Assembly: GCF_020866925.1 (NCBI RefSeq)
Contig: NZ_JAJGAK010000002.1
Location: 434,001 to 498,000 of the forward strand
Direction: 5' to 3'
Source: Noviluteimonas lactosilytica
GTDB taxonomy: Bacteria; Pseudomonadota; Gammaproteobacteria; Xanthomonadales; Xanthomonadaceae
Length of the DNA: 64,000 bases
Part shown: piece after piece, positions 7,533 to 15,803 of the stretch
Numbering within the stretch: position 1 is the stretch's first letter
Layout: every line of letters starts with the position of its first letter
Translations under genes and position numbers: made by a program
The notes under the pieces: generated by a model
What the model was told of the DNA's origin: nothing
The model's database searches: none
The model's input: the letters and a program-made list of their open reading frames with translations, nothing else

Positions 7533-8696
7533 ATGCACCGACGCACCCGGCCTTTCTCCCCCGGATTTCAATGGGTTAGGCGCGTCCTCCTCTTGTCCGG
7601 AGCCCTTCTCGTGACCGCCTGCCTGCTCTCCGCCGCCAAGACCAACCTGCCCGTCGCCGGCTATGCCAACTCCCCGCAAGCCGCGGACGGCCGCTTCCGC
7701 AACCCAGCCCCGAAGCCCGCCGATGGCCTGGCCAAGACGCTCGGGATCCTCTGGAACGTCCTTCTCAACAAGCCGAAGACCACCGTGCCGACGGCACCCA
7801 TTCCCGTGGACACGCTCACGCGCGCCGAGCTCGAAGCGGCGCCCGATCGCAGCCTGTTCCGCCTCGGCCATTCGACGATGCTGATCAAACTGCGCGGCGA
7901 CTTCTGGATCACCGATCCCGTGTTCGCCGAGCGCGCGTCGCCCGTGCAATGGATGGGGCCGAAGCGTTTCCACGCGCCCCCGATCGCGCTCGCAGACTTG
8001 CCGCCGCTGCGCGGCGTGCTGCTCTCGCATGACCATTACGATCATCTCGACCGCGACACGGTGCTTGCATTGGCGAAGACCACCGATGTCTTCCTCACGC
8101 CGCTCGGCGTCGGCGATCGCCTGATCGCGTGGGGCGTGGATGCATCGAAGGTCCGCCAGTTCGATTGGTGGGAAGGCACGACGATCGACGGCATCCAGTT
8201 CACCGCCACGCCGGCGCAGCACTTCTCCGGGCGCGGCGTGTTCGACGGCAACAAGACGCTGTGGGCCTCGTGGGTGATCGTCGACGGCGACACGCGCCTG
8301 TTCTTCAGCGGCGACACCGGTTACTTCGACGGGTTCAAGGAAATCGGGCGTCGCTTCGGACCGTTCGACGTGACCATGATCGAAACCGGCGCCTACGACG
8401 CGCAATGGCCGTACGTGCACATGCAGCCCGAGCACACCGTGCAGGCGCACGAAGACCTGCGTGGTCGCTGGTTGATGCCGGTGCACAACGGCACGTTCGA
8501 TCTCGCGATGCACAGCTGGCACGAGCCGTTCGAACGCGTGCTCGCGTTGAGCGAAGCGCGCGGCATCCCGCTCGCGACGCCGCGCATGGGCGAACGCCTG
8601 GATCTGTCGGCGCCGCGCGTCGCGACGCGTTGGTGGCGCGATGTCGAAGCAGCGAACGCGTCGCCCGCGGTCATCGCAGTGGGTGAGCAGGGATGA
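7533..8696 (+). CDS. Metallo-beta-lactamase-fold lipoprotein (RomA/NAPE-PLD-like)
   Basis: This 387-residue metal-dependent hydrolase has the signature LLSHDHYDHLDRDTV (HxHxDH), a downstream GDTGYFDGF with the bridging Asp, and further metal His residues near QHFSGRG and MPVHNGTFD, the pattern of RomA-like and NAPE-phospholipase-D-like proteins. The N terminus has a positively charged start, a hydrophobic stretch and LVTAC, a plausible lipobox, which suggests a membrane-anchored lipoprotein. No strong ribosome site precedes the ATG at 7533. Substrate is unknown; phospholipid-type or quorum-signal-type substrates are possible. Its stop overlaps the next small gene (ATGA). Confidence 0.85.
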   Translation: MHRRTRPFSPGFQWVRRVLLLSGALLVTACLLSAAKTNLPVAGYANSPQAADGRFRNPAPKPADGLAKTLGILWNVLLNKPKTTVPTAPIPVDTLTRAELEAAPDRSLFRLGHSTMLIKLRGDFWITDPVFAERASPVQWMGPKRFHAPPIALADLPPLRGVLLSHDHYDHLDRDTVLALAKTTDVFLTPLGVGDRLIAWGVDASKVRQFDWWEGTTIDGIQFTATPAQHFSGRGVFDGNKTLWASWVIVDGDTRLFFSGDTGYFDGFKEIGRRFGPFDVTMIETGAYDAQWPYVHMQPEHTVQAHEDLRGRWLMPVHNGTFDLAMHSWHEPFERVLALSEARGIPLATPRMGERLDLSAPRVATRWWRDVEAANASPAVIAVGEQG

Positions 8697-8911
8697 GCGC
8701 CGTGGCCGCCGTTCGCGTCAGCAAGCCGAAGAAGGCGCCGGCCCACGCGTCGCCGGCGCGAGCGAGCGCCATCGTGCTGCCGGCGAACGTCGCGCTCGCA
8801 CCCCGCGTACGCGAATGCGGCTGCCCGCTGGGCCAGCGCTGCGATTGCGCGCCTCGCCTGCGGATCTTCGATCCGACCGGCCGCTTCCTGCTGTCGCCGG
8901 TTTATTACTAA
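8693..8911 (+). CDS. Small Cys-rich protein of unknown function
   Basis: This 72-residue ORF starts at an ATG that overlaps the stop of the MBL lipoprotein gene (ATGA), a common sign of translational coupling. The first half is basic and Ala-rich (VSKPKKAPAHASPARAS). The second contains ECGCPLGQRCDC, a C-x-C-x5-C-x-C cluster that could bind a metal, followed by LRIFDPTGRFLLSPVYY. No signal peptide or membrane helix is seen. I do not recognise the family. It may be a real coupled gene or a chance frame in GC-rich DNA. Confidence 0.45.
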   Translation: MSAVAAVRVSKPKKAPAHASPARASAIVLPANVALAPRVRECGCPLGQRCDCAPRLRIFDPTGRFLLSPVYY

Positions 8912-8927
8912 GCGCGCGGGAAGGACG

Positions 8928-9374
8928 TCAGTCGGAGGCTTGCCGAACCCACTGGCCCGCATCGCACCGGATCGTGACGACCAGTCCGTCGCGCTCCGAT
9001 CGGATCAGGATGCCGCGCCCCGAGTCGGTGATCGTCAGGCTTCCGGCGAAATCGAACCCCCGAATCGGAAAGCGGCAACCGCCGGGCCATGCACGTCCAC
9101 CCAGGTCGGCGACCACTTGGTAATCGTGGTCGCGCACGCACCAGGCGACGAACGTGAAGTCGCGCATGAGCGGTCCCTCATCGATCAACGAACCGATGCC
9201 GTAGACGTAAGGCTGCCCGACGACGTCCTGCTCGGAGTAGAAGTCGACGACTTCGTCGCAACCTTGCTTCACGAGGAAGTTGCGGACATCGAGAGGCGCC
9301 GTGTGCGCGGGTTCGTCGCCCGCGAATGCAACGAGCGAAAAGGCAAGCGATGCGAGCAACCACCATCTGTGCAT
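8928..9374 (-). CDS. Secreted protein of unknown function
   Basis: This 148-residue protein starts MHRWWLLASLAFSLVAFAGDEP, a good signal peptide cleaved near residue 19. The mature part contains three cysteines (GCDEVVDF, WCVRDHD, GGCRFPIRGF) plus a C-terminal RCDAGQWV, so disulfides are likely. I recognise no known domain. The frame stays open upstream of 9374 but only this ATG gives a signal peptide. It is divergent from the outer-membrane protein gene at 9566, and the gap holds the dyad GTCCCG...CGGGAC (near 9401-9416). Confidence 0.6.
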   Translation of the reverse strand: MHRWWLLASLAFSLVAFAGDEPAHTAPLDVRNFLVKQGCDEVVDFYSEQDVVGQPYVYGIGSLIDEGPLMRDFTFVAWCVRDHDYQVVADLGGRAWPGGCRFPIRGFDFAGSLTITDSGRGILIRSERDGLVVTIRCDAGQWVRQASD

Positions 9375-9565
9375 GTCAACCAGCCTAGCGCATTCATCAC
9401 TGTCCCGTATCCGGGACTGACTGTCGCCGATTCGCGACATTGTCCGCGGCAATCGCGGTCATACAAAGGGACGGCACGTAGCGGCAGCCCCGGGCATCGG
9501 GCCCGGGACCCGCGCGGCGGTCAGCGGCGAAAGACCGCGACCCTCCCCCCAAGGATCGAGTTTCC

Positions 9566-10111
9566 ATGCGCAAGACCAAGTTGATTTCTTCCGTTCTGCT
9601 CGCCGCCGTCTTCGGCGCTACCGCATTGGGCGCGCAGGCGCAGGACAGCAATGACAAGGGTTGGTATGCGGGCGCCGGCGTCGGCGAGTCGTTCGTGGAC
9701 GAAGGGGCCTTCGACGACGAAGACACCGCGTTCTCCGCGTTCGGCGGTTACCAGTTCAACCCGTATTTCGCGCTCGAGGGCGGTTACGCCGATTTCGGCG
9801 AGATCGAATCGAACGTCGCGGGTGCGCCGAGCTTCGAAGGCGACACCGCGTATCTCACCGCGGTCGGCATCGTGCCGATCACCTCGCAGTTCTCCGCGTA
9901 CGCCAAGGCCGGCTTCCATCGCTGGAACCTCGACCAGGCGATGCCCGGCCTCACCGGCAGCCGCGACGACAGCGGCACCGACCCGACCTACGGCGTCGGC
10001 GTGCAGTACCGCCTGAACGATCAGTGGGCCGTGCGCGGCGAATACAGCCGATTCGAGATCGAGGACCTTGATACGGACCTCGCGCAACTCCAGATCAGGT
10101 TCGACTTCTGA
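9566..10111 (+). CDS. OmpA/opacity-type outer-membrane beta-barrel protein
   Basis: This 181-residue protein has a signal peptide ending ALGAQAQ (about residue 25). The mature chain has alternating strand motifs: GWYAGAGVGESF, AFSAFGGYQFNPYFALEGGYADFG, YLTAVGIVPITSQFSAYAKAGFHRW, YGVGVQYRLNDQWAVRGEYSRF and the terminal LQIRFDF ending in Phe, the outer-membrane targeting signature. This is the eight-stranded OMP_b-brl/OmpA-like fold. No peptidoglycan-binding domain follows. The specific role is unknown. Start at 9566 is supported by AGGA a few bases upstream. Confidence 0.85.
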   Translation: MRKTKLISSVLLAAVFGATALGAQAQDSNDKGWYAGAGVGESFVDEGAFDDEDTAFSAFGGYQFNPYFALEGGYADFGEIESNVAGAPSFEGDTAYLTAVGIVPITSQFSAYAKAGFHRWNLDQAMPGLTGSRDDSGTDPTYGVGVQYRLNDQWAVRGEYSRFEIEDLDTDLAQLQIRFDF

Positions 10112-10136
10112 TCGAACACAGCTAAAGCAACCAGTC

Positions 10137-10152
10137 GGCGGGTCATCCCGCC
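10137..10152. terminator. Weak hairpin between convergent genes
   Basis: GGCGGG-TCAT-CCCGCC forms a 6-bp GC stem 25 bases after the outer-membrane protein stop. There is no T run on either side, so intrinsic termination is uncertain. It lies in the 178-base gap between this gene and the convergent LacI-type gene. Confidence 0.35.
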
Positions 10153-10289
10153 TCAATGCCAGACACCCACTCCCTCCCCCTAGGTGGTGTCCGCATCATC
10201 CGCGCCGTTCCGCTCCCCTCGGACCGGCGCAAAGCCCGCAGGGTCTGCCGGTTCGATGATGTTCGTGGATGTGCGCCGGCTGGTTGCGC

Positions 10290-11339
10290 CTATTCTTCCG
10301 ACGGCTCCGGCACTTCGCCGCTCGATTTCCGCACGATCAGGCTCGCGGGAATCATCTGGCTCTCGACGGGTTCGTCGCGGATCTGCCGCAGCAGCGAATC
10401 GACGAGCAACTCGCCCGCGCGTTGCGTGTTCTGGTAGACCGTCGTCAGCGCGGGATTGGCGAATCGCGCCATGGGAATGTCGTCGAAGCCCACGACCGAG
10501 ACATCGTCGGGAACGCGCAGGCCGCGCTCGGCCAATGCACGCATCGCGCCGACCGCGATCAGGTCGCTCGCCGCGAACACCGCATCGAACGGCACCCCAC
10601 GATCCAGCAACGTGCGCGCCGCGGTATATCCCGCATCCTCCGAACTCTCCGCATCGACCTGCAACGCAGGATCGACCTGCACGCCCAGGTCGTGCAGCGC
10701 GACGCCGCACCCGCGATAGCGCGCGAAGAACTCCGGATAGCGGCTCGACGCATCACCGAGGAACGCGACCTTGCGACGCCCCAGCGCAAACAAGTGTTCG
10801 CCGACCAGCTGCCCGCCGTGGAAGTTGTCGCAGCCGATCGACACACCGGGCTGCCCCGGCAACACCGCACCCCAGCGCACGAAGTGCGTGCCCTGCTCCA
10901 CCAACCGATCGAGCGTGCTCTGGTACAGCAGGTAATCGCCGTATCCGAGCAGGATCAGGCCGTCGGCCTTCATGCTGTTCTCGTAATCGGCGTGCCAGTC
11001 GTCGCTCAGTTGCTGGAAGCTCACGAGCAAGTCCTGCCCATGCTTGGCGCACGCACGCGTGATCGAGCCGAGCATCGACAGGAAGAACGGGTTGATGTGC
11101 GACTCGTCGGGCGTCGGATCCTCGAACAGCAGCAACGCGATGCAACCCGCGCGTTGCGTGCGCAGGCTCGATGCGTGGCGGTCGACCTTGTAGTTGAGTT
11201 CGCGCGCGACGGCTTCCACGCGCTTGCGCGTTTCGATGTTGACCAGCGGGCTGCCGCGCAACACGCGCGACACCGTCGCCTGCGAAACGCCGGCGCGGTA
11301 GGCGATGTCGACGGAGGTGGCCTTGGTCTTCTTGCGCAT
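10290..11339 (-). CDS. LacI/GalR-family transcriptional regulator
   Basis: This 349-residue regulator has the LacI helix-turn-helix at its start ([34 protein letters not shown]) and a periplasmic-binding-protein-like sugar domain ([26 protein letters not shown], later [15 protein letters not shown] and [20 protein letters not shown]). The start at 11339 begins right before the HTH; an ATG at 11351 would add four residues. It stands alone, divergent from rnr, but is the only LacI-type gene in the window and lies 8 kb from the maltodextrin locus. There, three sites with LacI-like symmetry occur, so it is a reasonable candidate for their regulator. That link is inference. Confidence 0.92.
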   Translation of the reverse strand: MRKKTKATSVDIAYRAGVSQATVSRVLRGSPLVNIETRKRVEAVARELNYKVDRHASSLRTQRAGCIALLLFEDPTPDESHINPFFLSMLGSITRACAKHGQDLLVSFQQLSDDWHADYENSMKADGLILLGYGDYLLYQSTLDRLVEQGTHFVRWGAVLPGQPGVSIGCDNFHGGQLVGEHLFALGRRKVAFLGDASSRYPEFFARYRGCGVALHDLGVQVDPALQVDAESSEDAGYTAARTLLDRGVPFDAVFAASDLIAVGAMRALAERGLRVPDDVSVVGFDDIPMARFANPALTTVYQNTQRAGELLVDSLLRQIRDEPVESQMIPASLIVRKSSGEVPEPSEE

Positions 11340-11437
11340 CGGTCCGAGCATGGCAGAGGCGCGGCCTTCGTGTGAAGGCCGGCCGGTCACGCTGTCGTTG
11401 ACGGCGCCGACATGAACAGGCATGCGACCATGCGCGC

Positions 11438-13861
11438 ATGGCCAAATTCCCGAGCAAGCGCGGTGGCGGCAAGCCCCCGAAGAAGAATGCACCCCCCGCG
11501 AAGGGGGGCCCGAAACACAAGGCCGCGAAGCGCCCGGGCTGGATGCCGGCCCCGCCGCCGCCGGGCATGCGCGGCGCGCCAGTGCGCAGCAGCGGTGGCC
11601 CGAAGTCGACGCCGCGCCCCGCGCCGCACCGCGACCCGAACTTCGCGCGCGAAGCCGCGCGTTACGAACAACCCATCGCCAGCCGAGAAATGCTGCTGCG
11701 CATCCTCGAGGCCAACGAAGGCCCGATGGACATCGATGCGCTCGCCGGCAAGCTCGCGCTGACCGAACCCGATCGCTTCGACGCGCTCACCAAGCGCCTC
11801 AACGCGATGGTCCGCGACGGCCAGGTGCATCAAAACCGCAACGGCGCCTACATGCCCGCCGAACGCCTGGACCTCGTGCCAGGCGTCGTAATTGCAAACC
11901 CCGACGGCTTCGGTTTCCTGCGCCCCGACAAGGGCGGCGGCGACGACTTGTTCCTGCCGCCTTCCGAGATGCGCAAGGTGATGCACGGCGATCGCGTGCT
12001 CGCGTCGGTCACCGGCATGGATCGCCGCGGTCGTCGCGAAGGCGCGATCGTCGAAGTGCTCGAACGTCGCATCAATCGCCTGCTCGGCCGCTACACGGTC
12101 GAAGCGGGCATCGGTTACGTCGTGCCCGACGATCGCCGCATCCAGCGCAACGTGCTGATCCCGCCGGGGGAATCGGGCGATGCGAAGCCAGGCCAGCTCG
12201 TCGTCGCCGAGTTGATCCAGGCGCCCGACCGCTCGCGCCCACCGATCGGCAAGGTGCTCACCGTGCTCGGCGATCGCCTCACCGCGTCGCTCGCGGTCGA
12301 AGCCGCGATCCACGCGCACGAATTGCCGCACGAATTCCCGCAGGCGGTGCTCGACCAGGCGACGGCCGTGCCGCTGGTCGTCGACGAATCGATGATCCAG
12401 GGCCGCGTCGACCTCCGCGCGCTGCCGCTGGTCACCATCGACGGCGAAGACGCGAAGGACTTCGACGATGCGGTGTACGCGGAGCCGACGCGCGATGGTT
12501 TCCGCCTCATCGTCGCCATCGCCGACGTCTCGCATTACGTCGTCCCCGGCACGCCGCTCGACGACGAAGCGCAGCTGCGCGCCACGTCCGTGTACTTCCC
12601 CGGCTTCGTCGTCCCGATGCTGCCGGAGACGCTGTCCAACGGCATCTGCTCGCTCAACCCGAAGGTCGATCGCCTGTGCTTCGTGTGCGACATGCACATC
12701 GATCGCGAAGGCCAGGTCACGCGCTCGAAGTTCTACGAAGCGGTGATGAACTCGCACGCGCGCCTGACCTACACGCAAGTGTGGAACGCGGTGGGCGGCG
12801 ATGCCCTGCCCGAAGACCGCGAAGACGCACTGCAGGTGATCGGCGGCCTCATGCCGCAGGTCGAACGCCTGCACCAGCTCTACCAGATCCTCAAGCGCGC
12901 GCGCGAAAAGCGCGGCGCGATCGAGTTCGAGTCCTCGGAAGTGCGCTTCGTCCTCGGCCCGGGCAACGAAGTCGTGCAGGCCGGCATGCTCCAGCGCAAC
13001 GACGCGCACATGCTGATCGAGGAATGCATGATCGCGGCGAACGTGGAAGCCGCGAAGTTCGTGCTGAAGAAGAAGATCCCCGCGCCCTTCCGCATCCACG
13101 ACAAGCCGCCGGAACAGAAGTACACCGACCTGCTCGAATTCCTGAAGGAGTTCAAGCTCAAGATGCCGACGTGGGACAAGGTGCAGCCGCGCGACTTCAC
13201 CGCGTTGCTGCGCAAGATCCGCGAACGGCCCGACGCCGCGCTGCTGGAATCGGTGCTGCTGCGCAGCCAGGCGCTCGCGGTGTACGCGCACGAGAACCTC
13301 GGTCACTTCGGCCTCGCGCTGGAGGCCTACGGGCACTTCACCTCGCCGATCCGCCGCTACCCCGACCTGCTGCTGCATCGCGCGATCAAGCATGCGCTCG
13401 CGGGCGGCAACGCGATCAACTTCAAGTACAGCGAACACGAGATGGCCGCGCTGGCGCTGCAGTGCTCCGAGCGCGAACGCCGCGCCGACGAAGCCGAGCG
13501 CGAAGTCGACGAACGCTACCGCGCCGCGTGGATGGAGCAGCACGTCGGCGGCCAGTTCGGCGGCACCGTCAGCGGCGTGACCAGCTTCGGCCTGTTCATC
13601 GAACTCGACGAATCGAAGGTCAACGGCCTCGTGCACGTGACGCAGCTGCCGAACGACTACTATCACTTCGATCCGATCCGCAAGACGCTCACCGGCGAAC
13701 GCACCGCGCGCGAATTCCGGCTGGGCGATCGCGTGGAGATCATCGTGCTCAAGGCGAGCGTCGAGGATCGGCGGATCGATTTCCGCCTGGTGGAAGAGCG
13801 TGGCGCGAAGCCGCTGCCCGTGCGCGGGAAGCCGGCGAAGCGGACGAAGATGCCGTACTAA
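11438..13861 (+). CDS. rnr: Ribonuclease R
   Basis: RNase R is a processive 3'-to-5' hydrolytic exoribonuclease that degrades structured RNA. The 807-residue protein has a Lys/Pro/Gly-rich N-terminal extension (1-75), a helix-turn-helix-like domain, cold-shock domains, the RNB catalytic domain with the acidic motif DGEDAKDFDDAV (335-346), and a C-terminal S1 domain (about 705-790, GGTVSGVTSFGLFIELDE). The C terminus is short and basic. It is monocistronic here: a strong intrinsic terminator follows, and rlmB, its usual partner, is elsewhere. Confidence 0.96.
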   Translation: MAKFPSKRGGGKPPKKNAPPAKGGPKHKAAKRPGWMPAPPPPGMRGAPVRSSGGPKSTPRPAPHRDPNFAREAARYEQPIASREMLLRILEANEGPMDIDALAGKLALTEPDRFDALTKRLNAMVRDGQVHQNRNGAYMPAERLDLVPGVVIANPDGFGFLRPDKGGGDDLFLPPSEMRKVMHGDRVLASVTGMDRRGRREGAIVEVLERRINRLLGRYTVEAGIGYVVPDDRRIQRNVLIPPGESGDAKPGQLVVAELIQAPDRSRPPIGKVLTVLGDRLTASLAVEAAIHAHELPHEFPQAVLDQATAVPLVVDESMIQGRVDLRALPLVTIDGEDAKDFDDAVYAEPTRDGFRLIVAIADVSHYVVPGTPLDDEAQLRATSVYFPGFVVPMLPETLSNGICSLNPKVDRLCFVCDMHIDREGQVTRSKFYEAVMNSHARLTYTQVWNAVGGDALPEDREDALQVIGGLMPQVERLHQLYQILKRAREKRGAIEFESSEVRFVLGPGNEVVQAGMLQRNDAHMLIEECMIAANVEAAKFVLKKKIPAPFRIHDKPPEQKYTDLLEFLKEFKLKMPTWDKVQPRDFTALLRKIRERPDAALLESVLLRSQALAVYAHENLGHFGLALEAYGHFTSPIRRYPDLLLHRAIKHALAGGNAINFKYSEHEMAALALQCSERERRADEAEREVDERYRAAWMEQHVGGQFGGTVSGVTSFGLFIELDESKVNGLVHVTQLPNDYYHFDPIRKTLTGERTAREFRLGDRVEIIVLKASVEDRRIDFRLVEERGAKPLPVRGKPAKRTKMPY

Positions 13862-13892
13862 AAAGCGCCGAAATCCAGTCGAATTTCGACGA

Positions 13893-13919
13893 CCGACGAC
13901 GCACACTTTGCGTCGTCGG
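13893..13919. other. Perfect 11-bp hairpin without T tract
   Basis: CCGACGACGCA and TGCGTCGTCGG (13893-13903 and 13909-13919) are perfectly complementary around a 5-base loop, 32 bases after the rnr stop. No T run follows on either strand. It could be a processing or stabilising hairpin in the rnr 3' end ahead of the true terminator. Confidence 0.6.
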
Positions 13920-14013
13920 GAACACACGACCTTCGAGACTGCAATGAGAGCCCTTCGGGCTGGTAGCTGCAGCCGGTCGAAGCCGCGATGACAAGCGCTT
14001 CGAACCCGTGTCC

Positions 14014-14042
14014 GCCCCTGCCTCGGCAGGGGCTTTGTCTTT
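14014..14042 (+). terminator. Rho-independent terminator after rnr
   Basis: GCCCCTGCC (14014-14022) pairs with GGCAGGGGC (14025-14033), followed by TTTGTCTTT. It lies just before the end of the convergent amylase gene and probably ends rnr transcription. Confidence 0.8.
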
Positions 14043-14048
14043 CTGGGA

Positions 14049-15803
14049 TCAGTCGACGCGACGACGCGCTCGCGCCATGGCGCGATCCAATTCGGTCGTC
14101 AGCGTCGCGTCGGTCACGGTCGCGCCATCGAGCACGAACACCGCGACGTCATGCGGTGCCACCGTCGCCTCGATCGCGCCACCTGCCGCGACGTCGACCG
14201 TCGTCGCATCGAACGCGTTCTTCCACTGCCCCGCCTGCAGCGACTCGCGCACCGAGAACTGCGCCGGGGTTTCGCCCTTGTTGAGCAGCACCAGCGCGAT
14301 CTGCTTCGCCTCTCCCTGCTGCAGCACGCGATAGAAGGCCGCGCGGTCGCCCTGCATTTCGACGTTCACCTGCAGGCCACGCTGCAACGCCGGCACCTGC
14401 TTGCGCACGTTCGCGATGCGACGCAGCTGGCGCCAGATGCGGTGGTCCTTGCCGGCGTCGACGCGTTCCTGGCCGTAGTAGTTGCGATTGCCCGCATGCT
14501 CGGCGGTGCCGCGTTCGAAGCCCGTTTCCGAGCCGTAGTAGACGACCGGGATGCCGCGCAGGGTGAACAGCGCGTTGTTCGCGTCGACGAACCCGTCGTC
14601 GGTCGCGTCGATGCGCGGCATGTCGTGGTTGTCGTAGAACGTCATCAGGTCGTACGGGTTCGCGTACGGGCCGCTGGTGAGATGCAGCGCTTCGGCGATG
14701 CGCTCGTAACCTGCCGCGGGCTTGCCCGACGTCGCGCCGCCGAACGCTTCGCCCATCGCCTTCTGCAACGGGAAGTCGAGCACGCTGACGCCCGCGTTCT
14801 CCGGCCAGGTGTGTTCGGCGATCTTCGCGGCGTCGTACTCGAACGCTTCGCCGAACATGAAGAAGCCCGGATGCTTCTCGCGGATCTTCGTCGAGAACGC
14901 ATGCCAGAACGAATGCGGCATCCAACCGATCGTGTCGATGCGGAACGCGTCGGCGCCCTGCCCGATCCACTGTTCGTACGCGCCCAGCAGGTACGGCAGC
15001 ACGCGCGGGTCGTTCTCGTTGAGGTCGGACAGCTGCGCGATGCCGGGCTTGCGGTTGTAGAACGCGTTGAGCGGATTCGCCGGATCGAGCTTCTCGGGCG
15101 CGAGGTTCATGTGATCGGCGACCAGCTTGCCGTCGCGATCGTAGATCTCGCCGAACTTCGGCTGGTCCTTCGGCATCGTGAACGACGGCGAGCCGTGGTT
15201 CGCCACGATGTCGAGCACGGTCTTGAGCCCGTGCGACTTCAGGCCCTTCGCAAGGCCGCGGAAGTCGAGGTCCTTGCTCGGCAGGTGTTCGTCGAGCTTG
15301 TAGAAGTTGACGCCCCAGTAGCCGTGGTAGCCGGTCTTGCCGCCGTCGGTCCAGAAACCCGCCCACTTCACCGGCTCGCCGCCGGTGAACGCTTCGTCGG
15401 GCTGGTCGACGATCGGCGTGATCCACACCGCGCCGAAGCCCATGTCCCGGATGTAGTTGGCATTGTCGAGCACGCCGCGGAAGTCGCCGCCCATGTAGCC
15501 GACGTTGTCGGACTTGCCCTTCGGCGCACCCGGCGTCGGGCGATCGAAGGTGCGCAGCTTCGGGTTCTTCGCGGCCTGGTCCCGGTGGTCGTTCGATTCG
15601 TCGCCGTTGACGAAGCGATCGGTCATGAGGAAGTACACCGCGTCGGCGGCGAAGGGTTCGGTGGTGCCGTAGTACTCGACGGGCTTGGGCGCCTGCGCAG
15701 GTGCTTGCGCCTGTGGTTCGGCAGGCGGCGTCGACGGCTTGCAGGCGCAGGCGATCAGCGCGACGCCGAGCGCGACTGCGAGCGGACGCTTCGAAGCGAG
15801 CAT
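14049..15803 (-). CDS. GH13 alpha-amylase lipoprotein
   Basis: This 584-residue enzyme is predicted to hydrolyse alpha-1,4-glucans. The N terminus carries a lipobox (LIAC, Cys19), followed by a Pro/Ala/Gln-rich linker, so it is probably lipid-anchored in the periplasm or outer membrane. The four GH13 regions are present: VLDIVANHG, GADAFRIDTIGW (nucleophile Asp), FMFGEAFEY (acid Glu) and TFYDNHDMPR. The C-terminal beta domain is short. Its ATG overlaps the stop of the upstream transporter gene by one base (TGATG). It is the last gene of a three-gene minus-strand operon. Confidence 0.93.
   Translation of the reverse strand: MLASKRPLAVALGVALIACACKPSTPPAEPQAQAPAQAPKPVEYYGTTEPFAADAVYFLMTDRFVNGDESNDHRDQAAKNPKLRTFDRPTPGAPKGKSDNVGYMGGDFRGVLDNANYIRDMGFGAVWITPIVDQPDEAFTGGEPVKWAGFWTDGGKTGYHGYWGVNFYKLDEHLPSKDLDFRGLAKGLKSHGLKTVLDIVANHGSPSFTMPKDQPKFGEIYDRDGKLVADHMNLAPEKLDPANPLNAFYNRKPGIAQLSDLNENDPRVLPYLLGAYEQWIGQGADAFRIDTIGWMPHSFWHAFSTKIREKHPGFFMFGEAFEYDAAKIAEHTWPENAGVSVLDFPLQKAMGEAFGGATSGKPAAGYERIAEALHLTSGPYANPYDLMTFYDNHDMPRIDATDDGFVDANNALFTLRGIPVVYYGSETGFERGTAEHAGNRNYYGQERVDAGKDHRIWRQLRRIANVRKQVPALQRGLQVNVEMQGDRAAFYRVLQQGEAKQIALVLLNKGETPAQFSVRESLQAGQWKNAFDATTVDVAAGGAIEATVAPHDVAVFVLDGATVTDATLTTELDRAMARARRRVD

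Noticed and set aside
9401-9530. Several GC dyads (GTCCCG...CGGGAC, CCCGGG repeats) upstream of the outer-membrane protein
   Set aside because: Short GC palindromes are frequent in this base composition and no spacing or repetition marks them as specific operators.
11387-13927. A long antisense open frame (about 846 residues) over rnr
   Set aside because: RNase R on the plus strand has all catalytic motifs; the antisense product is low-complexity with no domain or ribosome site.
13931-14035. Possible tRNA (TTCGAACC near the 3' end of the rnr gap)
   Set aside because: The bases around TTCGAACC do not form a T-arm stem, and no acceptor or anticodon arm could be fitted.
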